Origin: Pseudoflavonifractor intestinihominis
GTDB lineage: Bacteria > Bacillota > Clostridia > Oscillospirales > Oscillospiraceae
Reading direction: 5' to 3'
DNA length: 64,000 nt
NCBI RefSeq assembly: GCF_040096055.1
Contig: NZ_JBBMFK010000019.1
Coordinates: 1-64,000 of the forward strand
Made by a program: the position numbers and the translations under genes. Shown here one piece after another: positions 47,546 through 55,971 of the stretch. Position 1 is the stretch's first letter, and every line of letters begins with the position of its first letter. Under the pieces are notes generated by a model. The model searched no databases. It had not been told where the DNA came from and saw nothing but the letters and a program-made list of their open reading frames with translations.

Positions 47546-48727
47546 ATGGGAAAGAATCTCAAGGGAAAAGACTGCGGTAAGGGTATCTACCAAAGAAAGG
47601 ACGGATTGTATAGCGCACGATTTGTTGATAGAGTCGGGAAGCGGCATGAGAAGTATTTTCAGACGCTGCCCGAGGCGCGAAACTGGATTGAGGACGCAAA
47701 GTACGCCGATAAGCACGATGATGTATTTGTGGCTACCGATACGACGGTTGATGAGTGGTTCAATTTCTGGATTGAAAATATTGTCGGGGATCTGGCTCCC
47801 AACACGCTCAGAAATTACCGGGAACGCTATGTCCGCAATATTCAGCCGGTAATGGGGAAAATGCTGATCGCCAATGTAAAACCGATGCACTGCAAAAAGG
47901 TGTTCATCCAGATGGATGCGGATTACGCAGGTTCCACCATTCGTCAGGCATACATCACGATGGGGACAATGTTTAAGGCTGCTAAGATGAACGACCTGAT
48001 TGCAAAGCACCCCATGGATGGCGTTCGGTTTTCAAAGCCCGTTCGCGCTGTGGATGATATTCACTATCTGACGCGGGAGGAACAGCGCCTCTTTCTCGAA
48101 ACCGCACGGCGCTCCCACAATTACAACCAGTATGCGCTCATCCTCGAAACAGGATTGCGTACCGGGGAAATGATTGGCTTAACATGGGACGCAATCGACT
48201 TTGAGCGCCGGACGCTTACGGTAAACAAAACCTTGGAGTTTCGTCACGCACAGAAAGTTTGGCGTGCCGGTCCTCCCAAAACCCAGCAGAGCTATCGCAC
48301 CATTCCTTTGACGGATAAAGCGTATGACATTCTGAAAGAGGTATGGGATAGCCGGAGCGGCAGAAAAGAATCCCCCCTGCTGTCGCAAACGCTGGAATAT
48401 ATGGACAGGCGCACCGGCGTTACTTCCCGGCTTGTGATGCATGATCTGGTCTTTATCAACTGGCGCACAGGGGAACCGGCAAAAAACAGTTCCTATGATA
48501 CCCACCTCTATAAGCTTTGCGATGAAGCGGGGATCAACCGCTTTTGTATGCACGCGCTACGCCATACTTACGCAACCCGTGCGATCGAAAGCGGAATGCA
48601 GCCGAAAGTGCTGCAAAAGCTGCTGGGACACGCCAGCATTAAAACCACAATGGATCGGTATGTCCATGTGACCGATGAAACGCTGGATCAGGCGGTCAAG
48701 CAATTTCAGCTCAGTAGCGTATGTTGA
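47546..48727 (+). CDS. int: Tyrosine integrase
   Basis: The 393-residue integrase has an N-terminal arm-binding domain (KGIYQRKDGLYSARFVDR, cited in part), a core-binding domain and the catalytic domain with Arg in TGLRTGEMIGLTWD, His-x-x-Arg in HALRHTYATR, His in LLGHASIKTT and Tyr in MDRYVHV. The ATG at 47546 follows AAAGGAG by 7 bases; a longer frame upstream overlaps the hairpin. It sits 122 bases from the right end and should recognise the ychF start as its target. Confidence 0.95.
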   Translation: MGKNLKGKDCGKGIYQRKDGLYSARFVDRVGKRHEKYFQTLPEARNWIEDAKYADKHDDVFVATDTTVDEWFNFWIENIVGDLAPNTLRNYRERYVRNIQPVMGKMLIANVKPMHCKKVFIQMDADYAGSTIRQAYITMGTMFKAAKMNDLIAKHPMDGVRFSKPVRAVDDIHYLTREEQRLFLETARRSHNYNQYALILETGLRTGEMIGLTWDAIDFERRTLTVNKTLEFRHAQKVWRAGPPKTQQSYRTIPLTDKAYDILKEVWDSRSGRKESPLLSQTLEYMDRRTGVTSRLVMHDLVFINWRTGEPAKNSSYDTHLYKLCDEAGINRFCMHALRHTYATRAIESGMQPKVLQKLLGHASIKTTMDRYVHVTDETLDQAVKQFQLSSVC

Positions 48728-48752
48728 TATAACTTAATACAAGTCCATGCGT

Positions 48753-48774
48753 AAATGGCGTAAAAATGGCGTAG
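48753..48774 (+). repeat. Right arm-type integrase repeat
   Basis: Exact direct copy of the 22-bp sequence at 36519-36540, about 75 bp inside the right core. Confidence 0.85.
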
Positions 48775-48840
48775 TAGCCAAAACGCCAAAGTGCGAAAGA
48801 CCTTGTAAATACGGCATTTTTTAAGGAGATGTAGAGATAT

Positions 48841-49950
48841 ATGAAATTAGGTATCGTGGGTCTGCCCAACGTGGGCAAGAGCACCCTGTTCAACGCCATT
48901 ACCAACGCCGGCGCCGAGAGCGCCAATTACCCCTTCTGTACCATCGACCCCAACGTGGGCGTGGTGGCCGTGCCCGACGCCCGGCTGGACTGGCTCTCCG
49001 AGTTCTATCACCCCAAGAAGACCACCCCCGCTGTGGTGGAGTTCGTGGACATCGCCGGCCTGGTGAAGGGCGCCAGCCAGGGCCAGGGCCTGGGCAACAA
49101 GTTCCTGGCCAACATCCGGGAGTGCGACGCCATTGTCCACGTGGTCCGCTGCTTTGACGACGAGAATATCATGCACGTGGTGGCCGACACCAGCACCAAC
49201 GTGCCCGTGGACCCCGCCGGCGACATCGGCGTCATCGACATCGAGCTCATCATGGCCGACGTGGAGATGGTGGAGCGGCGCATCGACAAGGCCCAGAAGG
49301 CCGCCAAGGGCGACAAGAAGTACCTCCACGAGGTGGAGGTGTTCTCCGCCCTGAAGGACTGGCTCAACGACGGCAACTCCGCCCGCTCCTTTGCGTGCGA
49401 CGAGGACGACGCCGCCCTCATCGCCACCTCCGAGCTGCTGAGCCTGAAGCCCATCATCTACGCCGCCAACCTGGACGAGGACGGCTTTGCCGACTGCCAG
49501 GGCAATGCCTACTACAAGATCGTGGAGGAGCTGGCCGCCAAAGAGGGCGCACAGGTGATCCCCGTGTGCGCCAAGCTGGAGGCCGAGATCGCCGAACTGG
49601 ACGCCGACGAGAAGAAGATGTTCCTGGACGATCTGGGCATCGCCGAGTCCGGCCTGGACCGGCTCATCAAGGCCAGCTACACCCTGCTGGGCCTCATCTC
49701 CTTCCTCACCTCCGGCGAGGACGAGTGCCGGGCCTGGACCATCAAGAAGGGCACCAAGGCCCCTCAGGCCGCCGGCAAGATCCACACCGACTTTGAGCGG
49801 GGCTTTATCCGCGCCGAGGTGGTGTCCTTCGAGGACCTGAAGAACTGCGGCTCCATGGCCGCCGCCAAGGAAAAGGGCCTGGTCCGCTCCGAGGGCAAGG
49901 AATATGTCATGAAGGACGGAGATATTGTTCTCTTCCGGTTCAACGTATAA
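48841..49950 (+). CDS. ychF: Redox-regulated ATPase YchF (start rebuilt by the element)
   Basis: The 369-residue protein is a complete OBG-family ATPase: GLPNVGKSTLF, DPNVGVVAVPD, VDIAGLVKGASQGQGLGN, NLDEDG, and the C-terminal TGS-like domain (GSMAAAKEKGLVRSEGKEYVMKDGD, cited in part). It binds ribosomes and prefers ATP over GTP. The first codons up to GGTATCG are element DNA (note the rare TTA). Its ribosome site AAGGAG lies 12 bases before the ATG, and its own promoter is stranded at 36312. Expression now depends on the element's right end, where no clear promoter was found. Confidence 0.96.
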   Translation: MKLGIVGLPNVGKSTLFNAITNAGAESANYPFCTIDPNVGVVAVPDARLDWLSEFYHPKKTTPAVVEFVDIAGLVKGASQGQGLGNKFLANIRECDAIVHVVRCFDDENIMHVVADTSTNVPVDPAGDIGVIDIELIMADVEMVERRIDKAQKAAKGDKKYLHEVEVFSALKDWLNDGNSARSFACDEDDAALIATSELLSLKPIIYAANLDEDGFADCQGNAYYKIVEELAAKEGAQVIPVCAKLEAEIAELDADEKKMFLDDLGIAESGLDRLIKASYTLLGLISFLTSGEDECRAWTIKKGTKAPQAAGKIHTDFERGFIRAEVVSFEDLKNCGSMAAAKEKGLVRSEGKEYVMKDGDIVLFRFNV

Positions 49951-49951
49951 C

Positions 49952-50102
49952 AGGCCCTTTTCCTGGGGCCCCGCAGCGCGGGGCGGCACGCGCCGTACAA
50001 GCGTTTTCGCCTGAGGCGAAAACCTTGGCGCAGGGGCAATTCACTTGCCCCGAGCTATTAAGAGAATTGGGGTCCCCGCAGAAGCACCGCTTCTGTGGGG
50101 CG
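49952..50102. other. Structured spacer between two ychF tails
   Basis: This 151-bp stretch contains four consecutive inverted repeats: GGGGCCCCGC/GCGGGGC, CGTTTTCGCC/GGCGAAAACC-like, GGGGCAA/TTGCCCC and CCCCGCAGAAGC/GCTTCTGTGGGG. No gene fits. It is bounded by the ychF stop and by a second copy of the ychF 3' end. Confidence 0.65.
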
Positions 50103-50181
50103 AAAGGGCCTGGTCCGCTCCGAGGGCAAGGAGTATGTCATGAAAGACGGAGATATCGTCCTCTCCGGTTTAACGTATAAC
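50103..50181 (+). pseudogene. Duplicated 3' end of ychF
   Basis: 79 bases match the ychF tail 49872-49951. The five base substitutions are all at third codon positions and silent, and there is one deleted base (CTCTTCC to CTCTCC). Silent divergence means the copy came from another functional ychF rather than from recent local duplication. Confidence 0.85.
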
Positions 50182-50220
50182 AACCGGGGGCTCTCGCTTC
50201 CATGGAAAACTGAAACGGAA

Positions 50221-50263
50221 AAAAGCTCCGGCGTGTCTCATTCTGAGACATGCCGGAGCTTTT
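50221..50263. terminator. Bidirectional terminator before ppk
   Basis: AAAAGCTCCGGC pairs with GCCGGAGCTTTT, with an inner TGTCTCA/TGAGACA stem. It is A-rich before and T-rich after. Confidence 0.9.
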
Positions 50264-50272
50264 GTCTTTCTG

Positions 50273-52417
50273 TTATTCTCCTCTCAGCTTGCCCAGCAGA
50301 CGGCCCAGCAGGCCGGGCCGGTGCTCCTGGGGGGCGGGAGCGGCCTGGGTGGAGGAAGCCTCCTGGAGGGCCTCCGCCATCAGGGTGGCCTGGGCGTCCA
50401 GGGCAGGGGCATCCTCCGGCCGGGCCACAGGGGCGTAAGTGCCGTCCACGCAGAGGTTCCGGGCCTTCACATTGTCGGCACAGAACAGCTCCACATAGTG
50501 CTTGATCTGCCGCCGGACGGCGGGATCGATGACCGGACAGGCGATCTCCACCCGCCGCTGGGTGTTGCGGGTCATCAGGTCGGCGGAGCCGATGTAGACC
50601 TTGGTCTCCTCCCCCACGCCGAAGGCGTAGATGCGGGGGTGCTCCAGGAACCGGCCCACAATGGAGAACACCCGGATGCGGTCGGTGAGGCCGGGCACGC
50701 CGGGCCGCAGGCAGCAGATGCCCCGCACGTTCATGGTGACGGGCACCCCGGCCTGGCTGGCCTGGGCCAGCTTGTCGATGAGATGGCGGTCGGTGACCGA
50801 GTTGACTTTGATAAAGATGCGGGCAGGCTTCCCCTGGCGGGCCTTTTCGATCTCCTCGTCGATGAGGGTCATGAGCCGGGGCTTCAGGCCGTAGGGCGCC
50901 ACCAGCAGCTGCTGGTAATCCCCCTCCAGATTGGAGGTGGACATGTTCTGGAAGAAGGCGGCCGCGTCGGCGCCGATGGCCGGGCTGGCCGTCATGAGGC
51001 AGAAATCGGTGTACAGCTTGGCGGTCTTCTCGTTGTAGTTGCCCGTGCCGATCTGGGTAATGTACTGGATGCGGGCCTTGTCCCGCCGGGTGATGAGGCA
51101 GATCTTGGAGTGGACCTTGTAGTGCTCAAAGCCGTAGAGCACGGTGCAGCCCGCCTCCTCCAGCCGCTCGGCCCAGGCGATGTTGTTCTGCTCGTCAAAG
51201 CGTGCCCGCAGCTCCATGAGCACAGTGACATCCTTGCCGTTTTCCGCCGCCGCGGCCAGGTACTCCACCAGTTTGGCGGTGGAGGCCAGGCGGTAGATGG
51301 TGATCTTGATGGCCAGAACAGAGGGGTCGTTGGCCGCCTCCCGCACCAGGTGGAGGAAGGGGTCCATGGAGTGGTAGGGGTAGAAGAGCAGGGCGTCCCG
51401 CCGGAGGATCTGAGGGATCATCTTCTCGCTGCGGTTGAGGCCGGCGGGCCACTGGGGGGTGTACTTGGTGTAGCACAGGGCGGCGGCGCTCTCCGGGGGC
51501 AGCTTGCCCTCCAGGGCGTACACGTACCCCATGGCCAAGGGCGCCTTGGAGAAGAACACGTGCTCCCGGGGCAGATCCAGCCGCTGGCACAGGTAGTCCA
51601 GCAGCTCCTCGGAGGGATGTCCCTGGACCTCCAGCCGCACGGGAGCCAGCCGGGCCCGCTTCTTGAGCACCTTCTGCATGTGCTCCCGGAAGTCCTCCAT
51701 CACGTCGTAGTCCTCGTCCTCCGGGCTGATGTCCGCGTTGCGGGTGACCGAGATGATGTGCTTCTCCTCGATCTGATAGGAGTCAAAGAGGGAGTCGGCG
51801 TAGGTCAGGACGATCTGCTCGGTGAGCAGGTACCGCAGCCCCCGCTCCTCCAGCTGGAGGAAGGCGGGGAGAGCCCGGGGGATGGACACCAGGCCGAACC
51901 GCCGCTCCCCGTCCCGGCGGAGGGACAGAACGATGTTCAGGCTCTTGGAGGGCAGATGGGGAAAGGGGTGGTGGCTGTCCATTACCATGGGGGAGAGCAC
52001 CGGCTGCACATAGTCCCGGAACCAGCGCTCCACCTGCTTGCGCTCCTTGCCGTCCAGCTCGTCCGGCTTCAGGTTGCAGATGTTGCAGGCCCGCAGGCGC
52101 TTCTCCAGCTGGGAGACGATCTTGTCCCGCTGCTTGTACAGGGCGGGCACCGCCTTGCAGATGGCCTGGAGCTGTTCGACCGGCGTGAGGCCGCTGCGGC
52201 TGTCCACATAGTCCTGCTTGGATAGGGTCATGTCATAGATAGAACCCACCCGGATCATGAAGAACTCGTCCAGATTGCTGGTGAAGATGGAGGCAAATTT
52301 GATTCGTTCAAACAGGGGGACAGTCTCGTCCCTGGCCTCGTCCAGCACCCGCTCGTTGAACCGCAGCCAGGAGAGCTCCCGCTCCTGGGTGTAGCGGGTA
52401 TCTACCGTCTTACTCAT
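50273..52417 (-). CDS. ppk: Polyphosphate kinase 1
   Basis: The 714-residue enzyme has the Ppk N-terminal opening ERELSWLRFNERVLDEA and FFMIRVGSIYD. The catalytic centre is EHYKVHSKICLITRR with the autophosphorylated His, QIGTGNYNEKTAKLYTD, and IGSADLMTRNTQRRVEI. It makes long-chain polyphosphate from ATP at the membrane or in granules. The Ala/Pro-rich C-terminal tail (residues about 675-714) is variable. The ATG overlaps the ppx stop by 8 bp, so synthesis and degradation enzymes are coupled. Confidence 0.96.
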   Translation of the reverse strand: MSKTVDTRYTQERELSWLRFNERVLDEARDETVPLFERIKFASIFTSNLDEFFMIRVGSIYDMTLSKQDYVDSRSGLTPVEQLQAICKAVPALYKQRDKIVSQLEKRLRACNICNLKPDELDGKERKQVERWFRDYVQPVLSPMVMDSHHPFPHLPSKSLNIVLSLRRDGERRFGLVSIPRALPAFLQLEERGLRYLLTEQIVLTYADSLFDSYQIEEKHIISVTRNADISPEDEDYDVMEDFREHMQKVLKKRARLAPVRLEVQGHPSEELLDYLCQRLDLPREHVFFSKAPLAMGYVYALEGKLPPESAAALCYTKYTPQWPAGLNRSEKMIPQILRRDALLFYPYHSMDPFLHLVREAANDPSVLAIKITIYRLASTAKLVEYLAAAAENGKDVTVLMELRARFDEQNNIAWAERLEEAGCTVLYGFEHYKVHSKICLITRRDKARIQYITQIGTGNYNEKTAKLYTDFCLMTASPAIGADAAAFFQNMSTSNLEGDYQQLLVAPYGLKPRLMTLIDEEIEKARQGKPARIFIKVNSVTDRHLIDKLAQASQAGVPVTMNVRGICCLRPGVPGLTDRIRVFSIVGRFLEHPRIYAFGVGEETKVYIGSADLMTRNTQRRVEIACPVIDPAVRRQIKHYVELFCADNVKARNLCVDGTYAPVARPEDAPALDAQATLMAEALQEASSTQAAPAPQEHRPGLLGRLLGKLRGE

Positions 52418-53321
52418 GGCCGTTCACTCCCATCACGCGCCGGAGCAGGTAGCCCTCCCGCACGCCGCAGGTGCTCACCAGCACGGTCTCCACCTCATAG
52501 CTCTTGAGCACCGCATTGAGGATGGCCAGACCGGGGAGAATGGTGTGCACACGGTCGGGCACGATGCGGAGGATCTGCCGCAGGGTGGCCTGGTCCCCCT
52601 TCTTCAGGTCCTTGTACAGGGCCCGGATCTCCCCGGCGGGAATGACCCGGTTGCTCTGGTCGGCGCCGGACAGGTCGTTGCACAGCTTGGCCGCCGCCCG
52701 GATGGTGCCGCCCACGCCGGTCAGATGGGCGCTGTGGCCGCCGGCGGTCTTGGCCCGGTCCAGCTCGGCCTTCACCTCGTCCCGCATGGCCCGGCGCTCC
52801 TCCCTGGTGGGGAACAGGCCGGAGACATGCTTGGTAAACAGGGACAGAGAGCCCATGGGCAGGCTGCACCCCGAGGTGATGATCCCGTTCTCATAGGACA
52901 CCAGCTCGGTGGAGCCGCCGCCGATGTCGGCCAGCAGGCCGGTGGCGGGGGCGCCGCCGCCTACCGTGGCCCCCAGGAAGGAGAAGGCGGCCTCGTCCGA
53001 GCCGGAGACCACCTCTACCGGCAGTCCGGTGACGCTGCGGATGGTGTCCACCGCGTCCTCCGTGTTGACGATATTCCGCAGGGAGGCGGTGGCGAACACG
53101 TGGATATCCCGGATATCAAAGTTCTCCAGCAGCGCCTTGAAGCCAGCCAGCACCTGGCAGGCCACCAGGATGCCCCGGTCGGACAGCACGCCGTCCCTGA
53201 TGTAACCGGCCAGGCCGGCCATCTCCTTTTTGTTCATCAGCAGCTTGAACTGCCGCCCCTCCCAGTGGTAGATGGAAAGCCGGATGGTGTTGGAGCCCAG
53301 ATCGACAATCCCGCATTTCAT
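52410..53321 (-). CDS. ppx: Exopolyphosphatase / Ppx-GppA phosphatase
   Basis: The 303-residue protein is a short Ppx/GppA of the ASKHA fold: GIVDLGSNTIRLSIY, FATASLRN, SGSDEAAFSFLGA and LLADIGGGSTEL. It releases phosphate from polyphosphate ends or hydrolyses pppGpp. It lacks the C-terminal HD domain of the long type. The ATG follows GAGGTG by 8 bases. Its coupling with ppk suggests turnover of polyphosphate. Confidence 0.94.
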   Translation of the reverse strand: MKCGIVDLGSNTIRLSIYHWEGRQFKLLMNKKEMAGLAGYIRDGVLSDRGILVACQVLAGFKALLENFDIRDIHVFATASLRNIVNTEDAVDTIRSVTGLPVEVVSGSDEAAFSFLGATVGGGAPATGLLADIGGGSTELVSYENGIITSGCSLPMGSLSLFTKHVSGLFPTREERRAMRDEVKAELDRAKTAGGHSAHLTGVGGTIRAAAKLCNDLSGADQSNRVIPAGEIRALYKDLKKGDQATLRQILRIVPDRVHTILPGLAILNAVLKSYEVETVLVSTCGVREGYLLRRVMGVNGHE

Positions 53322-53506
53322 TTCCCTGACACCTCACAATGAACTAGTGTATTCAATTTAGTTTACGCGATTTTCCAGCGGTTATCAATGGGATTTACGT
53401 AAGATTTACAATCTCCCCGAAAAACAGCGCGAAAGGGGCCGCAACTTCATATCTCCCGGTCCGGACGCATATATATGCCCCAGAAACAAGCAGGGAGTGT
53501 TGCTGT

Positions 53507-53692
53507 TTGAAGGGGAACATCGAGGAGCGCGCCTGCCAGCTGGCGCTTTACATCATAGAGAACAGAGCCACGGTGCGCGGCGCAGCCCGAAAGTTCGGCA
53601 TCAGCAAATCTACGGTACATACGGACGTGATAAAATGGAACGTTTCCTGTGGGTGGTCCGATGAGAAGAATATCAGGCGTGGGCGGATTTGA
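53507..53692 (+). pseudogene. spoIIID: Truncated SpoIIID-like transcription factor
   Basis: The frame starts with TTG after GGGAG and encodes KGNIEERACQLALYIIENRATVRGAARKFGISKSTVHTDV (cited in part), the exact N-terminal helix-turn-helix of SpoIIID. After about residue 45 it turns into an unrelated tail and stops inside a hairpin. Full SpoIIID has about 80-90 residues with a basic C-terminal helix needed for DNA binding. It is probably a remnant of a gene duplicate, or a trimmed variant. The true spoIIID must lie elsewhere. Confidence 0.78.
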
Positions 53693-53709
53693 CTCCGCCC
53701 ACGCCTGAT
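53672..53709. terminator. Hairpin at the end of the spoIIID fragment
   Basis: ATCAGGCGTGGGCGGA pairs exactly with TCCGCCCACGCCTGAT around a 6-base loop. It includes the stop codon of the fragment. Confidence 0.75.
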
Positions 53710-53808
53710 TGTCTGAAGAAAGCCACTGGCTGGGCAAGTGGTTCCAAAAAGCCTGACACAATGAGAAAGTATGTCCGGGCCCTCAGAGGACGCCCCGGGC
53801 GCACAGGA

Positions 53809-53846
53809 GCGGCGGACGGGATACCCGTCCGCCGCATCTTTTATTT
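53809..53846 (+). terminator. Terminator upstream of the polysaccharide operon
   Basis: GCGGCGGACGGG pairs with CCCGTCCGCCGC across an ATA loop, followed by TCTTTTATTTT. The rest of 53710-54079 contains only this and the operon promoter. Confidence 0.85.
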
Positions 53847-53958
53847 TCCCCGCCTATCGCGCCCCTCCCCTGTTTTCCATCCAGCCCCCCAGCGGGCCGG
53901 CCAGTCCAAGTGCAAAATGGATTAATATTCCAAATTAGAGAATCACATGGTTTTTTTC

Positions 53959-53987
53959 TTGCAAAATATGGTGGAATGAAGTAGAAT
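53959..53987 (+). promoter_or_regulatory. Promoter of the surface polysaccharide operon
   Basis: TTGCAA (53959-53964) and TAGAAT (53982-53987) have a 17-base spacer, about 92 bases before the first gene. No operator is visible. Confidence 0.6.
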
Positions 53988-54079
53988 CATTTCAGAATTG
54001 GCCGCTGTTTTTCTTATAAAAAGTCGAAAAATAAAATGAAAAATTGATTTTTGATAAAAAGGAGCGCATTGGAATTCCA

Positions 54080-55306
54080 ATGAAGAGGTTTGAGGCAAAG
54101 GTGTGGCTGTCCACCCCCACGATGCACGGGGATGAGCTCAAGTACATGACAGAGGCATTCCAAACGAACTGGATGTCTACAATCGGCGAAAACATCGACG
54201 AGGCAGAACGGCTGACCTGTGAAAAGGTCGGATGTAAATATTCCGTAGCTCTGTGCTCCGGGACGGCCGCGCTGCATCTGTGTGTGAAGCTGGCCGGCAT
54301 CAAGCCCGGCGACCGGGTATTTTGCTCCGACATGACGTTTGGAGCCACGGTCAATCCCGTGGTATACGAGGGCGGCATTCCTGTCTTTATCGACACGGAG
54401 CCGGACACCTGGAATATGGACCCCAAGGCATTGGAAAAGGCCTTTGCGCTCTATCCGGAAGTAAAGGTCGTGGTGCTGGCCCATCTCTACGGTACGCCCG
54501 CTAAGATGGATGAGATCCTGGAGGTCTGCCGACGCCATCACGCCGTCCTGATCGAAGATGCCGCAGAGGCGCTGGGTGCTACATACAAGGGCGTACAGGC
54601 CGGAATGTTCGGTGATTATCGCGCCATTTCCTTCAACGGAAACAAGATCATCACCGGCTCCTCCGGCGGCATGCTGCTGACGGATGACGAACAGGCCGCC
54701 AACAAGGCCCGCAAATGGTCTACACAGAGCCGGGAGAACGCCCCTTGGTACCAGCATGAGGAGCTGGGCTACAACTACCGGATGAGCAATGTGATCGCCG
54801 GCGTAGTGCGCGGACAGTATCCCTACCTGGAGGAGCATATCGCCCAGAAAAGGGCGATCTACCAGCGCTATCAGGAGGGGTTTCGGGATCTTCCCGTGAC
54901 CATGAATCCCTATGACGCCCAAAACAGCCAGCCGAATTTCTGGCTCTCCTGTCTGCTCATTGACAGGGCTGCCATGTGCCGTCAGGCGCGCGGTGAGCGG
55001 GAGGCGTTGTATGTGAGCGAGCCGGGCAAAAGCTGCCCCACGCAGATCCTGGAAACGCTTGCGCAGTACAATGCGGAGGGCCGCCCTATCTGGAAGCCCA
55101 TGCACATGCAGCCCATTTACCGGATGCATGGATTTGTAACCGCTCAGGGCGACGGACGCGCCAGTACCAACGCCTACATCGCCGGGTGCGGCGCAGACGT
55201 GGGTATGGACATCTTTGCGCGGGGCCTGTGCCTGCCCAGCGACAACAAGATGACCGTGGAAGAGCAGAACCAGGTAATTGAAATCGTGAAAAGCTGTTTT
55301 GCGTAA
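54080..55306 (+). CDS. DegT/DnrJ/EryC1 aminotransferase (PglE-like)
   Basis: The 408-residue PLP enzyme has LSTPTMHGDELKYMTEAF, CSGTAALHLCVKLAGI, IEDAAEALGATYKG and the PLP Lys in SFNGNKIITGSSGG. It resembles PglE, which aminates the C4 keto group of the UDP-sugar precursor of bacillosamine. With PglC- and PglD-like genes next door this specificity is likely. The ATG at 54080 is 15 bases after AAGGAG, so the upstream TTG at 54044 is a possible alternative start. Confidence 0.88.
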   Translation: MKRFEAKVWLSTPTMHGDELKYMTEAFQTNWMSTIGENIDEAERLTCEKVGCKYSVALCSGTAALHLCVKLAGIKPGDRVFCSDMTFGATVNPVVYEGGIPVFIDTEPDTWNMDPKALEKAFALYPEVKVVVLAHLYGTPAKMDEILEVCRRHHAVLIEDAAEALGATYKGVQAGMFGDYRAISFNGNKIITGSSGGMLLTDDEQAANKARKWSTQSRENAPWYQHEELGYNYRMSNVIAGVVRGQYPYLEEHIAQKRAIYQRYQEGFRDLPVTMNPYDAQNSQPNFWLSCLLIDRAAMCRQARGEREALYVSEPGKSCPTQILETLAQYNAEGRPIWKPMHMQPIYRMHGFVTAQGDGRASTNAYIAGCGADVGMDIFARGLCLPSDNKMTVEEQNQVIEIVKSCFA

Positions 55307-55329
55307 GGCGGTCAAGGGGAGGAGCACAG

Positions 55330-55971
55330 TTGAAGAAGCATTACCCTTATGGGCCGTATGAGCGATTTTTCAAGCGGCCCATTGATATTTTGTGCGCGCT
55401 GGCTGCCATCGTTGTGTTCAGCTGGCTTTATATCATTGTGGCCGTTCTGGTGCGCATCAAGCTGGGAAGCCCGGTTCTGTTCACCCAGGACCGCCCCGGA
55501 AAGAATGAAAAGATCTTCAAGCTCTATAAATTCCGCACCATGACCGACCGGCGGGATGAAAACGGAGCTCTGCTGCCCGATGACGTGCGTCTAACCAAGT
55601 TCGGCAGGCTTCTGCGCGCCACCAGTCTGGATGAGCTCCCCGAGGCATTTAATATTTTAAAGGGAGATATGAGCGTCATCGGTCCCCGGCCGCTGCTGGT
55701 CAAGTATCTCCCCCTCTACAGTGAGGAGCAGCGCCGCAGGCACGAAGTGCGGCCCGGACTATCCGGTTATGCCCAGGTCCATGGCCGCAACGCCGTCAGC
55801 TGGGAAGCCCGGTTTGAAATGGACGTGGCCTATGTCGACCATATCACCTTTTGGGGCGATGTGCGGATCATTCTGGATACGGTCCTGAAGGCATTTGTCA
55901 AGCGGGAGGGCATCAGTTCCCAGACCGCTGCCACAATGGAAGAATTCAAGGGAACACTGGTGAAAAAATGA
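55330..55971 (+). CDS. Undecaprenyl-phosphate sugar-1-phosphate transferase (PglC-like)
   Basis: The 213-residue monotopic enzyme has one membrane-embedded helix (about 18-40), then FTQDRPGKNEKIFKLYKFRTMTD, LRATSLDELPEAFNILKGDMSVIGPRP and RPGLSGYAQVHGRN, the signatures of PglC/WecP-type transferases. It transfers a phosphosugar to the lipid carrier and starts repeat-unit assembly. The start is a TTG after AGGGGAGGAG. It overlaps the acetyltransferase start by 4 bp. Confidence 0.93.
   Translation: MKKHYPYGPYERFFKRPIDILCALAAIVVFSWLYIIVAVLVRIKLGSPVLFTQDRPGKNEKIFKLYKFRTMTDRRDENGALLPDDVRLTKFGRLLRATSLDELPEAFNILKGDMSVIGPRPLLVKYLPLYSEEQRRRHEVRPGLSGYAQVHGRNAVSWEARFEMDVAYVDHITFWGDVRIILDTVLKAFVKREGISSQTAATMEEFKGTLVKK

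Larger units (their letters stand above)
36386..48856. mobile_element. Integrative mobilizable-type element inserted in the 5' end of ychF
   Basis: The boundaries are the shared core GGTATCG at 36386-36392 (left) and 48850-48856 (right), about 12.46 kb apart. The left half is on the minus strand: hypothetical gene, serine recombinase, type III restriction-modification and AbiE pair. The right half is on the plus strand: mobC, small zinc-type gene, replication initiator, DnaC-like ATPase, excisionase and tyrosine integrase. Both ends carry the same 22-bp integrase arm repeat. The right end supplies a new start (ATGAAATTA) and ribosome site for ychF. There is no relaxase gene, so self-mobilisation is likely lost. 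GC content is lower than in the flanks. Confidence 0.9.

Noticed and set aside
49952..50102. tRNA or small RNA gene behind ychF
   Set aside because: Several hairpins occur but no tRNA arms, T-loop motif or promoter could be placed.
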